Source: Sansalvadorimonas sp965243775 (GTDB taxonomy: Bacteria > Pseudomonadota > Gammaproteobacteria > Pseudomonadales > Endozoicomonadaceae). Taken from it: DNA of 64,000 nt. The notes under the pieces were generated by a model that saw only the letters and a program-made list of their open reading frames with translations, was not told where the DNA came from and did no database searches. The position numbers were made by a program, and so were the translations under genes. Positions 52,821 through 61,344 of this stretch are shown here, one piece after another (the first letter of the stretch is position 1; every line of letters begins with the position of its first letter). The stretch lies in assembly GCA_965243775.1 (NCBI GenBank), contig CBDEWF010000143.1:62001-126000 (forward strand), written 5' to 3'.

Positions 52821-53076
52821 GCACCCAGGTTAGGGAAGCGGTAGCACAAATTTTAACGCTTTGTTCTTATTGAAGCCCCCAACTTTCGGCGTCTCGCAGG
52901 CAAGCTCTGGTAACTCCTCTGTTGCTGCCCTTCTTACTGTAGCCAACGTATTTGTGTGACTCTGTAACCTGCTTGTTAGCTATTTCAAGTGCGTTATGGG
53001 GTTTAATGATGTATTGCGTTCTGCAGTTTTTTCAACCATGTAGCAATCGCTAATAGAACGATGAGTATTAAAGCAG

Positions 53077-56000
53077 ATGCTGGAGCCAAAGACTTCTCGA
53101 GGGACACTTGTTGCAGCCACAGACCGGAGAATAGATAAGAAGCAGAAGCCTGAAACTGCGCTTCCTTACAGTCATCCTGAATGCTCTTTCCCGGGTAGTT
53201 ATTCCTCTGTGCCTGAAGACAAATCTGTCAGTATGAGACGCGTCATCTTCTATTCCGACACTGGATTAAGAGAGAAAGTGAATGCTTTGGATGACTGCAC
53301 AGAACTCCCTGAAGATATTAAGAAAGATGTTGTTGAATTTGCAGAAACCGTTCTTGACATGGAACTGCCTCTTTATCACCCTGCTTTTATCTCAATGTTA
53401 TCTTATGTTCAAAAATTAAAGGAGGCCTGCCATTCAGATTCTGATAGAGTCTCATCAAGTACTGTCACCCATATAAAGAGCATTTTTGCGGATATTATTA
53501 AATTATTTCCATATTTTTTTGAATGCCATGAAGATGGCGCTCCTGAGTTTATTTCTTATCTCTTGAAAGCAGGCATTGTGAAAGGGGAGATAAAGGATTT
53601 TAATGACTTCACTGAAATAAAAATATTGAATCTAATTATTAAACTACCGTTTTCTGTATTTATATTGTTTTCAGATCAACTTTTCGAGAGTAAATCATTC
53701 AGGGAATTATTTTTAAATGATGTTGCTGATGAAGTTATCACAAATTGTGATGTTAATTTTTTTAATTTCTGGGAAGAACAACTAAAACTTAGTGTTGACC
53801 CATTTTCGGAAGAAAAGATAAAAGAACTTAAAAAAAAATCATTAATTAATGTTATTTTGAATAAAGATTTGCCGAAAAAATTAAACTGCAAATTTGTAAA
53901 AGAAATTATGCATTTTAATATCCTCCCATCCATTATGAAAACAATCTGTGAAAAAGACTTTACAGACCTTACAGCGTATAAATTGTTGTCACGTATTGCT
54001 ATTTTGCACGAACAGTTTCCAAATATTCTCACACCCTTTTTGCAAAATTATCTTGCCAGCTGCAGGGCAGCAACGCGCAAAAAAATATTGTTGGCTTCCT
54101 TTATGTCGGGTAATTATTCCTTTACCAAAACATTTTTTAATAAACAGGATTTTGAAGTCCTTAATCAATGGCGTGATCCCCAGGGAAGAACATTGCTGCA
54201 CAGTGATGTTTTTAGCTACAGGGCGCTGCATGCTGAATCGAAGTACGTCTGCAACCTGGTGAATATCGCCTGTTTGCGAGAGGTGCGTGATCAACAGGAA
54301 AGAACACCCCTTGAATCCTATTTTACCTACACCTTTTACGGTGGCATACCAGCGAATGGCTTACTGCAGCAGCTACTCAACGATATTCTGAAAACGGGCA
54401 GTTTTCCTGCACATTGCAATGATCTTTTAGCCTTTGCCAGTAAGGGTTCGGCCTTGCAACTTGTGTTTTTGATTACCCTTGTTCAAAATGGGTTTTCTCC
54501 AGAACAGCTTTCTCTAGAACAGCTTTCTAAAGCAGCTCTTGAAAAATTAGGGCCACAGGAGTACGAGTTCCCTGTAGCCCTTCAACGTCTTTTGTGTCGT
54601 TATCGTCCTTTAGCGACACAACAGCAGCAGGTTGGCTTTTTGTCTGAACTGAAAGCTTGGAAATCCCATGGCAAGTACGATGTTCCTATCGGAAGATCCA
54701 TAGCTGAAAGTGCTTTGGAGGTGTTTCCTTTACAGGTGCGTGCGGCTTTTATGGAGCCACCGCTGACACTGAATAGCAAGTCGATCTGGGAAAGTGAACT
54801 CCTGCCACTGGTGGAAAAGTATACCGTAGGACGTGTCTGTGCCAAAAGTCTTCCCTGGACCCTCCGCTTACATGAGGCGATGGTGTGCTATCAGCAGATG
54901 GAAAACAGCGATGTTCTCAAGATATGGATGACGGCCTGTCAGCGGATACCGAAACAAAACGAAATTGTTGATTATGAGAACATCAGCCTGCCTTCAGGTA
55001 CCAGTGGTGTTTATGGGCGCAGTTGTTTTTTTAAAGATGGCAATCAGGGCCGAACCCTGCGTTTTAAATTCCGGAAAAAATCTGACGGTACTGTGGAAGC
55101 TGAACCATGGCAGGAATTTGCCAGTGAACCAGTCAAGCTGCGCTGTCTCAGAGAATTGCAGGAAAATGGGCAGCTTCCTCTGGAAAGTTGTCTACCCAAA
55201 CCGGTGGGCATCTATAAAATTCCTTTATTTGAGAGCTGGCTGGCCAGGTTACCTCTCGCTCTGAATCAACAGCAGGCCCTGCACATGCGTGTCTATCAGG
55301 AAAAGGATGGGGCTGTTTTTGTTTACGTTTATGAGACAGAATACTCAGAGTATTATGAACTCTATCCTCAGGATGCTGAAAGTGCGGGTCTGTCTCTGAA
55401 CGACGGTATTGCAGCATTGAAAACCGCCGCCCATGATCTGGGGCTGTTGGCCGGTGCCGGTCTTGCTGCCACGGTATTGCCTATGTTCCACTATGAACGC
55501 ACAAATCGGCGTTATGTGATTCTTGCGCAGTTGGCCGATAAAGACTGCCCCGGTGTGCTGGATAACTGGGATAGCGATGCGACTGATTATCCCAATATTT
55601 CTCCAGGTGTTGGCATTCGTGACTATGCAGATATCTATCCTTTCAGAGATATTCTCCTGGTACTTGAGCATACTGTTGATGACACAGCCGCCAATCGTCG
55701 CAGAATCTATATGGAACAAATCGGGAGAGAATTCCTCAGTCTTGTTTTGCTCTTGGCAAAAACAAGATCCGATCATCTGAATTTCCGGAACGAAACAGCT
55801 ATACGGGAACTCCAAAACGATTTGACTGATATAACTGAGCACTTTTTTAGCAGTGCCTTTGATCTACCGCAGGGCTGGCTGACAAAAACCATGAATAGCT
55901 TCGGAATACTTGAGAGACTGGCCAGAGAGATAGCGTTCTGGTGTGATCGCACTGGCCAACCTCAGTGGGTACAATATATTAAGAATGGAACCATGCCCCA

Positions 56001-56199
56001 GAGCGTTTATCCCAAAACTTTCGCAACGCCATTTGATGTCCGTGTTTCAACCGTTATTCCAGAAAAAGGTACCTTTAACACCACAAAAAGCCGTGGACAA
56101 CGCCTTGGTCATCGTAATGGTATGCTGCCCATTATGGAACTGAATAAGTTACTGACACTGGCTTTTAGCCTTTATGTCCACAGGGAGAAACCCCAATAG
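53077..56199 (+). CDS. Unrecognised 1040-residue protein, candidate host-interacting
   Basis: No signal peptide or TM; soluble and mostly helical. No family recognised. Bases 53400-54170, encoding about residues 110-365, are visibly more A/T-rich than the 3' half, suggesting a composite origin. Around residues 360-450 weak ankyrin-like phrases occur (DPQGRTLLHSDVFS, DQQERTPLESYF). Residues about 640-860 have a loose kinase-lobe look: Gly-rich turn SGTSGVYGRS, strand with Lys TLRFKFRKK, helix with Glu ASEPVKLRCLRELQ, hinge-like VFVYVYETEY and GIRDYADIYPF. This is speculative because no HRD or DFG motif is clear. It heads an accessory island with IS debris. An ATG at 53233 (MRRVIFYS) is an alternative start. 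Confidence 0.55.
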   Translation: MLEPKTSRGTLVAATDRRIDKKQKPETALPYSHPECSFPGSYSSVPEDKSVSMRRVIFYSDTGLREKVNALDDCTELPEDIKKDVVEFAETVLDMELPLYHPAFISMLSYVQKLKEACHSDSDRVSSSTVTHIKSIFADIIKLFPYFFECHEDGAPEFISYLLKAGIVKGEIKDFNDFTEIKILNLIIKLPFSVFILFSDQLFESKSFRELFLNDVADEVITNCDVNFFNFWEEQLKLSVDPFSEEKIKELKKKSLINVILNKDLPKKLNCKFVKEIMHFNILPSIMKTICEKDFTDLTAYKLLSRIAILHEQFPNILTPFLQNYLASCRAATRKKILLASFMSGNYSFTKTFFNKQDFEVLNQWRDPQGRTLLHSDVFSYRALHAESKYVCNLVNIACLREVRDQQERTPLESYFTYTFYGGIPANGLLQQLLNDILKTGSFPAHCNDLLAFASKGSALQLVFLITLVQNGFSPEQLSLEQLSKAALEKLGPQEYEFPVALQRLLCRYRPLATQQQQVGFLSELKAWKSHGKYDVPIGRSIAESALEVFPLQVRAAFMEPPLTLNSKSIWESELLPLVEKYTVGRVCAKSLPWTLRLHEAMVCYQQMENSDVLKIWMTACQRIPKQNEIVDYENISLPSGTSGVYGRSCFFKDGNQGRTLRFKFRKKSDGTVEAEPWQEFASEPVKLRCLRELQENGQLPLESCLPKPVGIYKIPLFESWLARLPLALNQQQALHMRVYQEKDGAVFVYVYETEYSEYYELYPQDAESAGLSLNDGIAALKTAAHDLGLLAGAGLAATVLPMFHYERTNRRYVILAQLADKDCPGVLDNWDSDATDYPNISPGVGIRDYADIYPFRDILLVLEHTVDDTAANRRRIYMEQIGREFLSLVLLLAKTRSDHLNFRNETAIRELQNDLTDITEHFFSSAFDLPQGWLTKTMNSFGILERLAREIAFWCDRTGQPQWVQYIKNGTMPQSVYPKTFATPFDVRVSTVIPEKGTFNTTKSRGQRLGHRNGMLPIMELNKLLTLAFSLYVHREKPQ

Positions 56200-56225
56200 G
56201 AATTATCTGAGACAGTAGTTATAAA

Positions 56226-56448
56226 CCAGGGCTTACGCACCAGTTGCCACCTTTCAAAAACCGTTGATATTAAAGGGATTGAGAGAAATCACTGGACTGG
56301 GTGTATGGAAAAACCTAAGCATCATCACTCTTAGCAAGAGTAAGCAGTAACAGAAATTTAATTATTTCATCTGCCAAAATGCGCAATATGTAGTGAATAT
56401 ATCTACAGTTTCAGAATTTTACAGCATCAACTGATGCGTAAGCCTTGG
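56226..56448. mobile_element. 223-bp element with 21-bp imperfect terminal inverted repeats
   Basis: Left end CCAGGGCTTACGCACCAGTTG (56226-56246) pairs with the right end 56428-56448, with two mismatches in 21. The interior has no gene. Size and ends fit a MITE or an internally deleted IS. It starts 27 bp after the 1040-residue gene stop. Confidence 0.6.
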
Positions 56449-56635
56449 TATTAACAGAGCCGCGCTATGTAAGCGGTAATTTCTACCCATCTGGTTGTCT
56501 TGCTGGATCAGGTGTAATCCTGATGCAATCCCTCTTTGGTGAATGTTGATACTCTTAGCATTTAACCAATAAGTCAGAGATGCTGACTATACCAGCAACC
56601 ATTGTACTTAAGTTGACTCTGATATGAACCTCAGA

Positions 56636-56653
56636 CGGTACTTCCAAGTACCG
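56636..56653. terminator. Hairpin downstream of the zinc-finger gene
   Basis: Perfect 8-bp stem CGGTACTT/AAGTACCG with a CC loop, about 75 bp past the minus-strand stop. No strong U-tract, so it is a tentative terminator. Confidence 0.35.
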
Positions 56654-56728
56654 CTATATCCACAAAAATATTCGACACTCTTCGTATATTAATATTTGTT
56701 ATAGCTGAAAAGAGAAATTGTGATCACC

Positions 56729-58495
56729 TTATTTATAGGAATAGATACAGTCTTTTATTTCCCCCCCTCTTTTGTTGCGCTTGCCCTTGCAACGCGCATC
56801 CGTGCTGCCCCGGCGGTGGGCGTTAAGAAGGCTGGCCGAATTGAAGGACAGGCCGCAGCCACAGGTGGTGTTGCGCTTGCCCTTGCAGCGCGCATCCGTG
56901 CTGCCCCGGCGGTGGGCGTTAAGAAGGCTGGCCGAATTGAAGGACAGGCCGCAGCCACAGGTGGTGTTCCACTTGCCCTTGCAACGCGCATCCGTGCTGC
57001 CCTGGCGGTGGGAGTTAAGAAGGCTGGCCGAATTAAAGGACAGGCCGCAGCCACAGGTGGTGTTGCGCTTGCCCTTGCAACGCGCATCCGTGCTGCTCTG
57101 GCAGTGGGAGTTAAGAAGGCTGGCCGAATCAAAGGACAGGCCGCAGCCACAGGTGGTGTTGCGCTTGCCCTTGCAGCGCGCATCCGTGCTGCCCTGGCGG
57201 TGGGAGGTAAGAAGGCTCACCGAATCAAAGGACAGGCCACAGCCACAGGTGGTGTTGCGCTTGCCCTTGCAGCGCGCATCCGTGCTGCCCTGGCAGTGGG
57301 AGGTAAGAAGGTTCACCGAATCAAAGGACAGGCCGCAGCCACAGGTGGTATTGCGCTTGCCCTTGCAGCGCGCATCCGTGCTGCTCTGGCAGTGGGAGGA
57401 AAGAAGGTTCACCGAATCAAAGGACAGGCCGCAGCCACAGGTGGTGTTGCGCTTGCCCTTGCAGCGCGCATCCGTGCTGCCCTGGCGGTGGGAGTCAAGA
57501 AGCCTCGCCGAATCAAAGGACAGGCCGCAGCCACAGGTGGTGTTGCGCTTGCCCTTGCAGCGCGCATCCGTGCTGCCTTGGCGGTGGGAGTTAAGAAGGT
57601 TCACCGAATCAAAGGACAGGCCGCAGCCACAGGTGGTGTTGCGCTTGCCCTTGCAGCGCGCATCCGTGCTGCCCCGGCGGTGGGAGTTAAGAAGGCTGGC
57701 CGAATTAAAGGACAGGCCGCAGCCACAGGTGGTGTTCAGCTTGCCCTTGCAGCGCGCATCCGTGCTGCCCCGGCGGTGGGAGTTAAGAAGGCTCACCGAA
57801 TCAAAGGACAGGCCGCAGCCACAGGTGTTCAGCTTGCCCTTGCAGCGCGCATCCGTGCTGCCCCGGCGGTGGGATTCAAGAAGGCTCACCGAATCAAAGG
57901 ACAGGCCGCAGCCACAGGTGGTGTTGCGCTTCTTCCTGAATACTGCAGCTTGTTCACTTTGCGTCACTATTTCCACTTCCAGAGTGAGAGGACTGTCGTA
58001 ACCTGGATAACTTTCAACGGAAGAGGTAACAGAGGGTTCTTTTTTAACCACCCTCTGGCAATGAATTTCCCAGGCCAGTAGCTCAGGATTGAGAGACATC
58101 CTAAGTGGACCCCATGATTCTTTTTCAATGATCACCTCATCTGTTTCAGGTGGCGGGGTGCCTGAACGGGACGTTGCTGTGCAAACTGATCCTGGAGCAC
58201 TCAATTTGAGGGTGTCATCATCCAGGTGTGGCACCCTTATTCGGGATGCACTTTCAATGCCCCGACATTCGAAACCTTCACCTGAAACAGGCACACAGTA
58301 AGTATCATCCAGTGGGTGGGCCGCTGGGGCGTGAGTGCGTATGGCTCCTGTTGAGAGAATCTCTGTCTCCCCTTCGCCTGCGGGTAAAACGAGAGTGCAG
58401 CTCTTCTGCTTATTTGTACCTGAACTGGCAGGTTGAACTGTGGCAATGACCAAGACAAGGCAAAAGTATGTTGGCTTTAACAATCCAGAAAACAA
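56729..58495 (-). CDS. Signal-peptide protein with twelve tandem C2HC zinc-finger-like repeats
   Basis: 588 residues. The N-terminus MFSGLLKPTYFCLVLVIATV looks like a Sec signal or anchor; residues 30-190 are a Ser/Thr/Glu-rich linker of unknown fold. Residues 191-573 hold 12 nearly identical 32-residue units: C-x-C-x3-F-x5-L-x2-H-x8-C (CGCGLSFDSVSLLNSH, then GSTDARC). The F, L and H spacing equals that of eukaryotic C2H2 fingers, but the first Cys pair is one residue apart and the last ligand is Cys after eight residues. Substitutions fall mostly at helix positions -2, 1, 2 and 5, while -1 and 3 stay constant, so a DNA-reading code is doubtful. Start is TTG with AGGGAAG upstream. An opposite-strand frame is open but shows no such order. 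Confidence 0.68.
   Translation of the reverse strand: MFSGLLKPTYFCLVLVIATVQPASSGTNKQKSCTLVLPAGEGETEILSTGAIRTHAPAAHPLDDTYCVPVSGEGFECRGIESASRIRVPHLDDDTLKLSAPGSVCTATSRSGTPPPETDEVIIEKESWGPLRMSLNPELLAWEIHCQRVVKKEPSVTSSVESYPGYDSPLTLEVEIVTQSEQAAVFRKKRNTTCGCGLSFDSVSLLESHRRGSTDARCKGKLNTCGCGLSFDSVSLLNSHRRGSTDARCKGKLNTTCGCGLSFNSASLLNSHRRGSTDARCKGKRNTTCGCGLSFDSVNLLNSHRQGSTDARCKGKRNTTCGCGLSFDSARLLDSHRQGSTDARCKGKRNTTCGCGLSFDSVNLLSSHCQSSTDARCKGKRNTTCGCGLSFDSVNLLTSHCQGSTDARCKGKRNTTCGCGLSFDSVSLLTSHRQGSTDARCKGKRNTTCGCGLSFDSASLLNSHCQSSTDARCKGKRNTTCGCGLSFNSASLLNSHRQGSTDARCKGKWNTTCGCGLSFNSASLLNAHRRGSTDARCKGKRNTTCGCGLSFNSASLLNAHRRGSTDARCKGKRNKRGGEIKDCIYSYK
56777..57925. repeat. Twelve 96-bp tandem repeats (zinc-finger array)
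   Basis: Eleven units of 96 bp and one of 93 bp (repeat 2 lacks one Thr codon) run head to tail. Copies are almost identical in DNA, so the array expanded recently. The unit is a multiple of three, which keeps several frames open on both strands. Confidence 0.93.
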
Positions 58496-58553
58496 GTCAG
58501 CTTCCCTAAACCAAACCGGCCTTAAAGGTTAGCAGAACAGTCAGGGGCCATTT

Positions 58554-58646
58554 TAAACCCGGTTGATTTCTATGCTCTGAACATTCCAGGGAAGCAACTG
58601 CTCAATATCTTCAGCAGATTTCACGGAAGGCAACTGGGTAAAAACT
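58554..58646 (-). pseudogene. IS66-family transposase, C-terminal remnant
   Basis: About 29 codons ending in a stop read QLPSVKSAEDIEQLLPWNVQ then SIEINRV, like the extreme C-terminus of IS66 transposases (EDIE-LLPWN block). An in-frame stop lies just upstream, so only the tail is left. It lies directly upstream of the zinc-finger gene. Confidence 0.55.
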
Positions 58647-58699
58647 GGGCATCAGCCCAATAACAGTCATCAGCCATCAAAAAACTCACTCCGCCACAG

Positions 58700-58888
58700 G
58701 TGACATCACTCCCTTTCGACGATGAAGAGTTGGTGCTGATCTCCCAGATGGATGAGCAATGGTCTTATGTTGGCAATAAAAGAATCAGCGCTGATTATTC
58801 TACGCGTGGGAATCCCCGCTACCAGAGAGTGATTGCCCATGTCTTTGTCGTAGATTTAATGAAGTTTGAAGTAAAGGGCATGTTTTAA
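58700..58888 (+). pseudogene. IS1-family transposase fragment
   Basis: 62 codons. ISQMDEQWSYVGNKR matches the catalytic-core start of IS1 InsB (DEQWSYVG-K), and VIAHVFVVD resembles the later VVAHVFG strand. The segment between them is shorter and altered, and the rest of the transposase is missing. It is a decayed insertion. Confidence 0.65.
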
Positions 58889-58933
58889 GCCAAGCCAACG
58901 AACTTATAAAGCTGTCTGAAGCTTTGAGCAGTA

Positions 58934-59097
58934 AGAGCCTGGTCATAAGCTGCAAATGCCGAATAAAAGCTCCTTTTTCTCTGCTTTTGCTCGTTACATA
59001 GCACCACTAATAACATCACTATGTGCCTCGCAAAATCAAAAAAACAGGAACTTTTCTTGCCATTTTCGCTCTCTGCGAAAGATTATGAACAGGCTCT
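58934..59097. mobile_element. 164-bp MITE-like element with 15-bp terminal inverted repeats
   Basis: AGAGCCTGGTCATAA (58934-58948) and TTATGAACAGGCTCT (59083-59097) pair with one mismatch. No reading frame inside. It lies between the IS1 fragment and the fad genes, in a 670-bp stretch that otherwise holds only IS debris. Confidence 0.6.
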
Positions 59098-59165
59098 AAG
59101 GTATAGAGAGATTCCATAAGGACAGGCGCTGTACCTGTAGCTGTAGTTACCCACCAAAAAACGGT

Positions 59166-61322
59166 CTAATCCTGAAAGTTCTCACCTTTTTCTGCCATCT
59201 TGAGCAGAAGAGCAGGCGGTGTAAAACGCTCACCATACTGCTCTGCCAGTTCACTGGCCCGGGCAACAAACTGAGGCAGACCATATTGGTTAATATACTG
59301 CAGAGCACCTCCACTCCAGGCCGCGAAACCGATGCCAAAAATGGAGCCGATATTGGCATCACGGGTTGAAGTCAGCACATTTTCCTCATAGCAGCGAGCT
59401 GTCTCAACGGCCTGAATAAACAGTAATCGCTCCTTGATATCCTTCAGAGACAGCAGGGTTTCACCACCAGACATTCCAAACATTGACTTCAACTCTGGAC
59501 AGAGATGTTTTTTGCCACCTTCGGGATAGTTATAGAAACCGGCTCCGGCAGCCCGGCCAGAGCGGTTGGCAGCCAGCATCCGGTCAATGACGGCTTCAGC
59601 AGGATGTGGTGTGTACTCTTTGCCTTCCGCTTCCATATCCTTGATGGTCTGGTTACGTATTTTGGCGGTCAGTTCAAGGCTGACTTCATCAGCAACACCA
59701 AGGGGGCCAATGGGCATTCCTGCCAGCTGTGCTCCATTCTCTATGGCTGCAGCAGGAACCCCTTCTCCCAGCATGGCAACACCTTCATTGAGGAAGGTAC
59801 CAAATACTCTGGAAGTAAAGAAACCCCGACTGTCATTGACGACAACGGGAATCTTGGCAATCTGCAGCACAAAATCATAAGCCCGGGCCAGAGTCTCATC
59901 GGATGTTTTTCTGCCAGAGATAATCTCAACCAGCTGCATTTTATCCACAGGAGAAAAGAAATGCAGACCAATAAAGTTGTCCTGTCGTACACTGGCTTCA
60001 GCCAGTCCGGTAATTGGCAGAGTCGATGTATTGGAAGCAAAGACCGCTGTCTCTTCCAGCTCCCCTTCTGCTTCCCGGGTTACCTGGGCCTTCAATTCCC
60101 GGTTTTCAAAAACAGCTTCGATCACCAGCTCACAACCAGCCAGATCACTGGCCTGTACAGTTGGCAGGATACGGTTCAGAATAACTTCGCTCTTCTCTGG
60201 AGTTGTACGGCCACGGGACAGCCGTTTCTTCAGCAGACCTTCTGAGTAGGCTTTACCCTTCTCTGCCGCGTCCATGGACACATCTTTCAGAACAACATCT
60301 ATACCTTTGCTGGCACAGGCCCAGGCAATACCTGCTCCCATCATGCCAGCCCCCAGCACACCGACCTTTTTCACAAGTCTCTGATCAAAACCCTGCGGGC
60401 GGCTGACACCAGCCTTGATCTCATTCATCTGAAACCAGAAAGTGCCAATCATATTCTTGCTGACCTGACCGGTTACCAGGCTGGTAAAGTAGCGGGACTC
60501 GATCCTGGTTGCAGTATCAAAGTCAACCTGGGCACCTTCAACAGCTGCGCTCATAATAGCTTCCGGTGCGGGGAAACAGCCCCTGGTTTTTTCTTTCAAC
60601 ATGGCTGGCGCAATAGACAGCTTGGGCCCAAGGGCAGGACTGCCCGGTTTTCCACCCGGCATTCTGTAACCTTTTTGGTCCCAGGGCTGTGAAGCCTTGG
60701 GATTGGCTTCGATAAAGGCTGTCGCTTTCGCCAGGAGATCATCAGCATTATTGGCCAGTTCAGAAATCAACCCGATCTGCAGCGCCTTGGCAGGCGACAT
60801 CTGTTTACCTTCCATCAGCAGGGGAAATGCCGTTTCCAGTCCCAGCATGCGTACAGTTCGGACAATTCCACCACCTCCAGGCAGCAGGCCAAGAGTGACT
60901 TCAGGCAGACCAACTTTCAGACGCTCGTCGTCCAGGGCAACCCTGTGATGACACATCAGGCAGATTTCCCAGCCTCCGCCAAGGGCAGCACCATTGATAG
61001 CAGCAACGACGGGCTTCCCGAGAGTCTCTATCTGGCGCATATTAGCCTTCATGGCTTCCACCATATTGAAGAACTCTTCACTCTGCTCCGGGGTAACCTG
61101 ATAGATACTGTTAAGATCCCCACCAGCAAAAAAGGTCTTCTTGGCTGAACGGAAAATCACACCCTTGATATCATCCACTTCTGCCACCAGGCGGGCCGTT
61201 ATCGTCCCAAAATCATTCTGGAACGCTTCATCCATAATGTTCGCCGAACCGTTCTGACGATCCATAATCAAGTGAACAATATTATTGTCGTCTTTTTCGT
61301 AGCGAATTGATGTTGCAGTCAT
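59166..61322 (-). CDS. Multifunctional fatty-acid oxidation enzyme (FadB/FadJ-like)
   Basis: 718 residues. The N-terminal crotonase domain (1-190) keeps both catalytic Glu (GGGWEICLMCHH, LPEVTLGLLPGGGG) for enoyl-CoA hydration. The C-terminal 3-hydroxyacyl-CoA dehydrogenase has the NAD fold GVLGAGMMGAGIA, catalytic His in GLHFFSPVDKM, and two 3HCDH C-domains. It performs two consecutive beta-oxidation steps (cytoplasm). It follows the thiolase by 22 bp, so the thiolase-first order differs from E. coli fadBA. Whether it is FadB- or FadJ-like cannot be settled by reading. Confidence 0.94.
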   Translation of the reverse strand: MTATSIRYEKDDNNIVHLIMDRQNGSANIMDEAFQNDFGTITARLVAEVDDIKGVIFRSAKKTFFAGGDLNSIYQVTPEQSEEFFNMVEAMKANMRQIETLGKPVVAAINGAALGGGWEICLMCHHRVALDDERLKVGLPEVTLGLLPGGGGIVRTVRMLGLETAFPLLMEGKQMSPAKALQIGLISELANNADDLLAKATAFIEANPKASQPWDQKGYRMPGGKPGSPALGPKLSIAPAMLKEKTRGCFPAPEAIMSAAVEGAQVDFDTATRIESRYFTSLVTGQVSKNMIGTFWFQMNEIKAGVSRPQGFDQRLVKKVGVLGAGMMGAGIAWACASKGIDVVLKDVSMDAAEKGKAYSEGLLKKRLSRGRTTPEKSEVILNRILPTVQASDLAGCELVIEAVFENRELKAQVTREAEGELEETAVFASNTSTLPITGLAEASVRQDNFIGLHFFSPVDKMQLVEIISGRKTSDETLARAYDFVLQIAKIPVVVNDSRGFFTSRVFGTFLNEGVAMLGEGVPAAAIENGAQLAGMPIGPLGVADEVSLELTAKIRNQTIKDMEAEGKEYTPHPAEAVIDRMLAANRSGRAAGAGFYNYPEGGKKHLCPELKSMFGMSGGETLLSLKDIKERLLFIQAVETARCYEENVLTSTRDANIGSIFGIGFAAWSGGALQYINQYGLPQFVARASELAEQYGERFTPPALLLKMAEKGENFQD

Positions 61323-61344
61323 GCTCTGGCCCCCTTAAACGCGT

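Noticed and set aside
52840..52990. A minus-strand frame downstream of rbsK reading TVRRAATEELPELACETPKV
   Set aside because: It looks protein-like and may be a remnant, but it is short, has no start with a ribosome site and matches no family I can name.
56777..57925. The regular repeats as a CRISPR array
   Set aside because: Units are contiguous 96-bp coding repeats with no unique spacers, and no cas gene is nearby.
56720..58081. A 453-codon plus-strand frame over the zinc-finger array
   Set aside because: It is open only because the 96-bp unit is a multiple of three and G/C-rich. The product is a low-complexity Ala/Arg/Val repeat. The minus-strand frame has a signal peptide, ordered metal ligands and a ribosome site.
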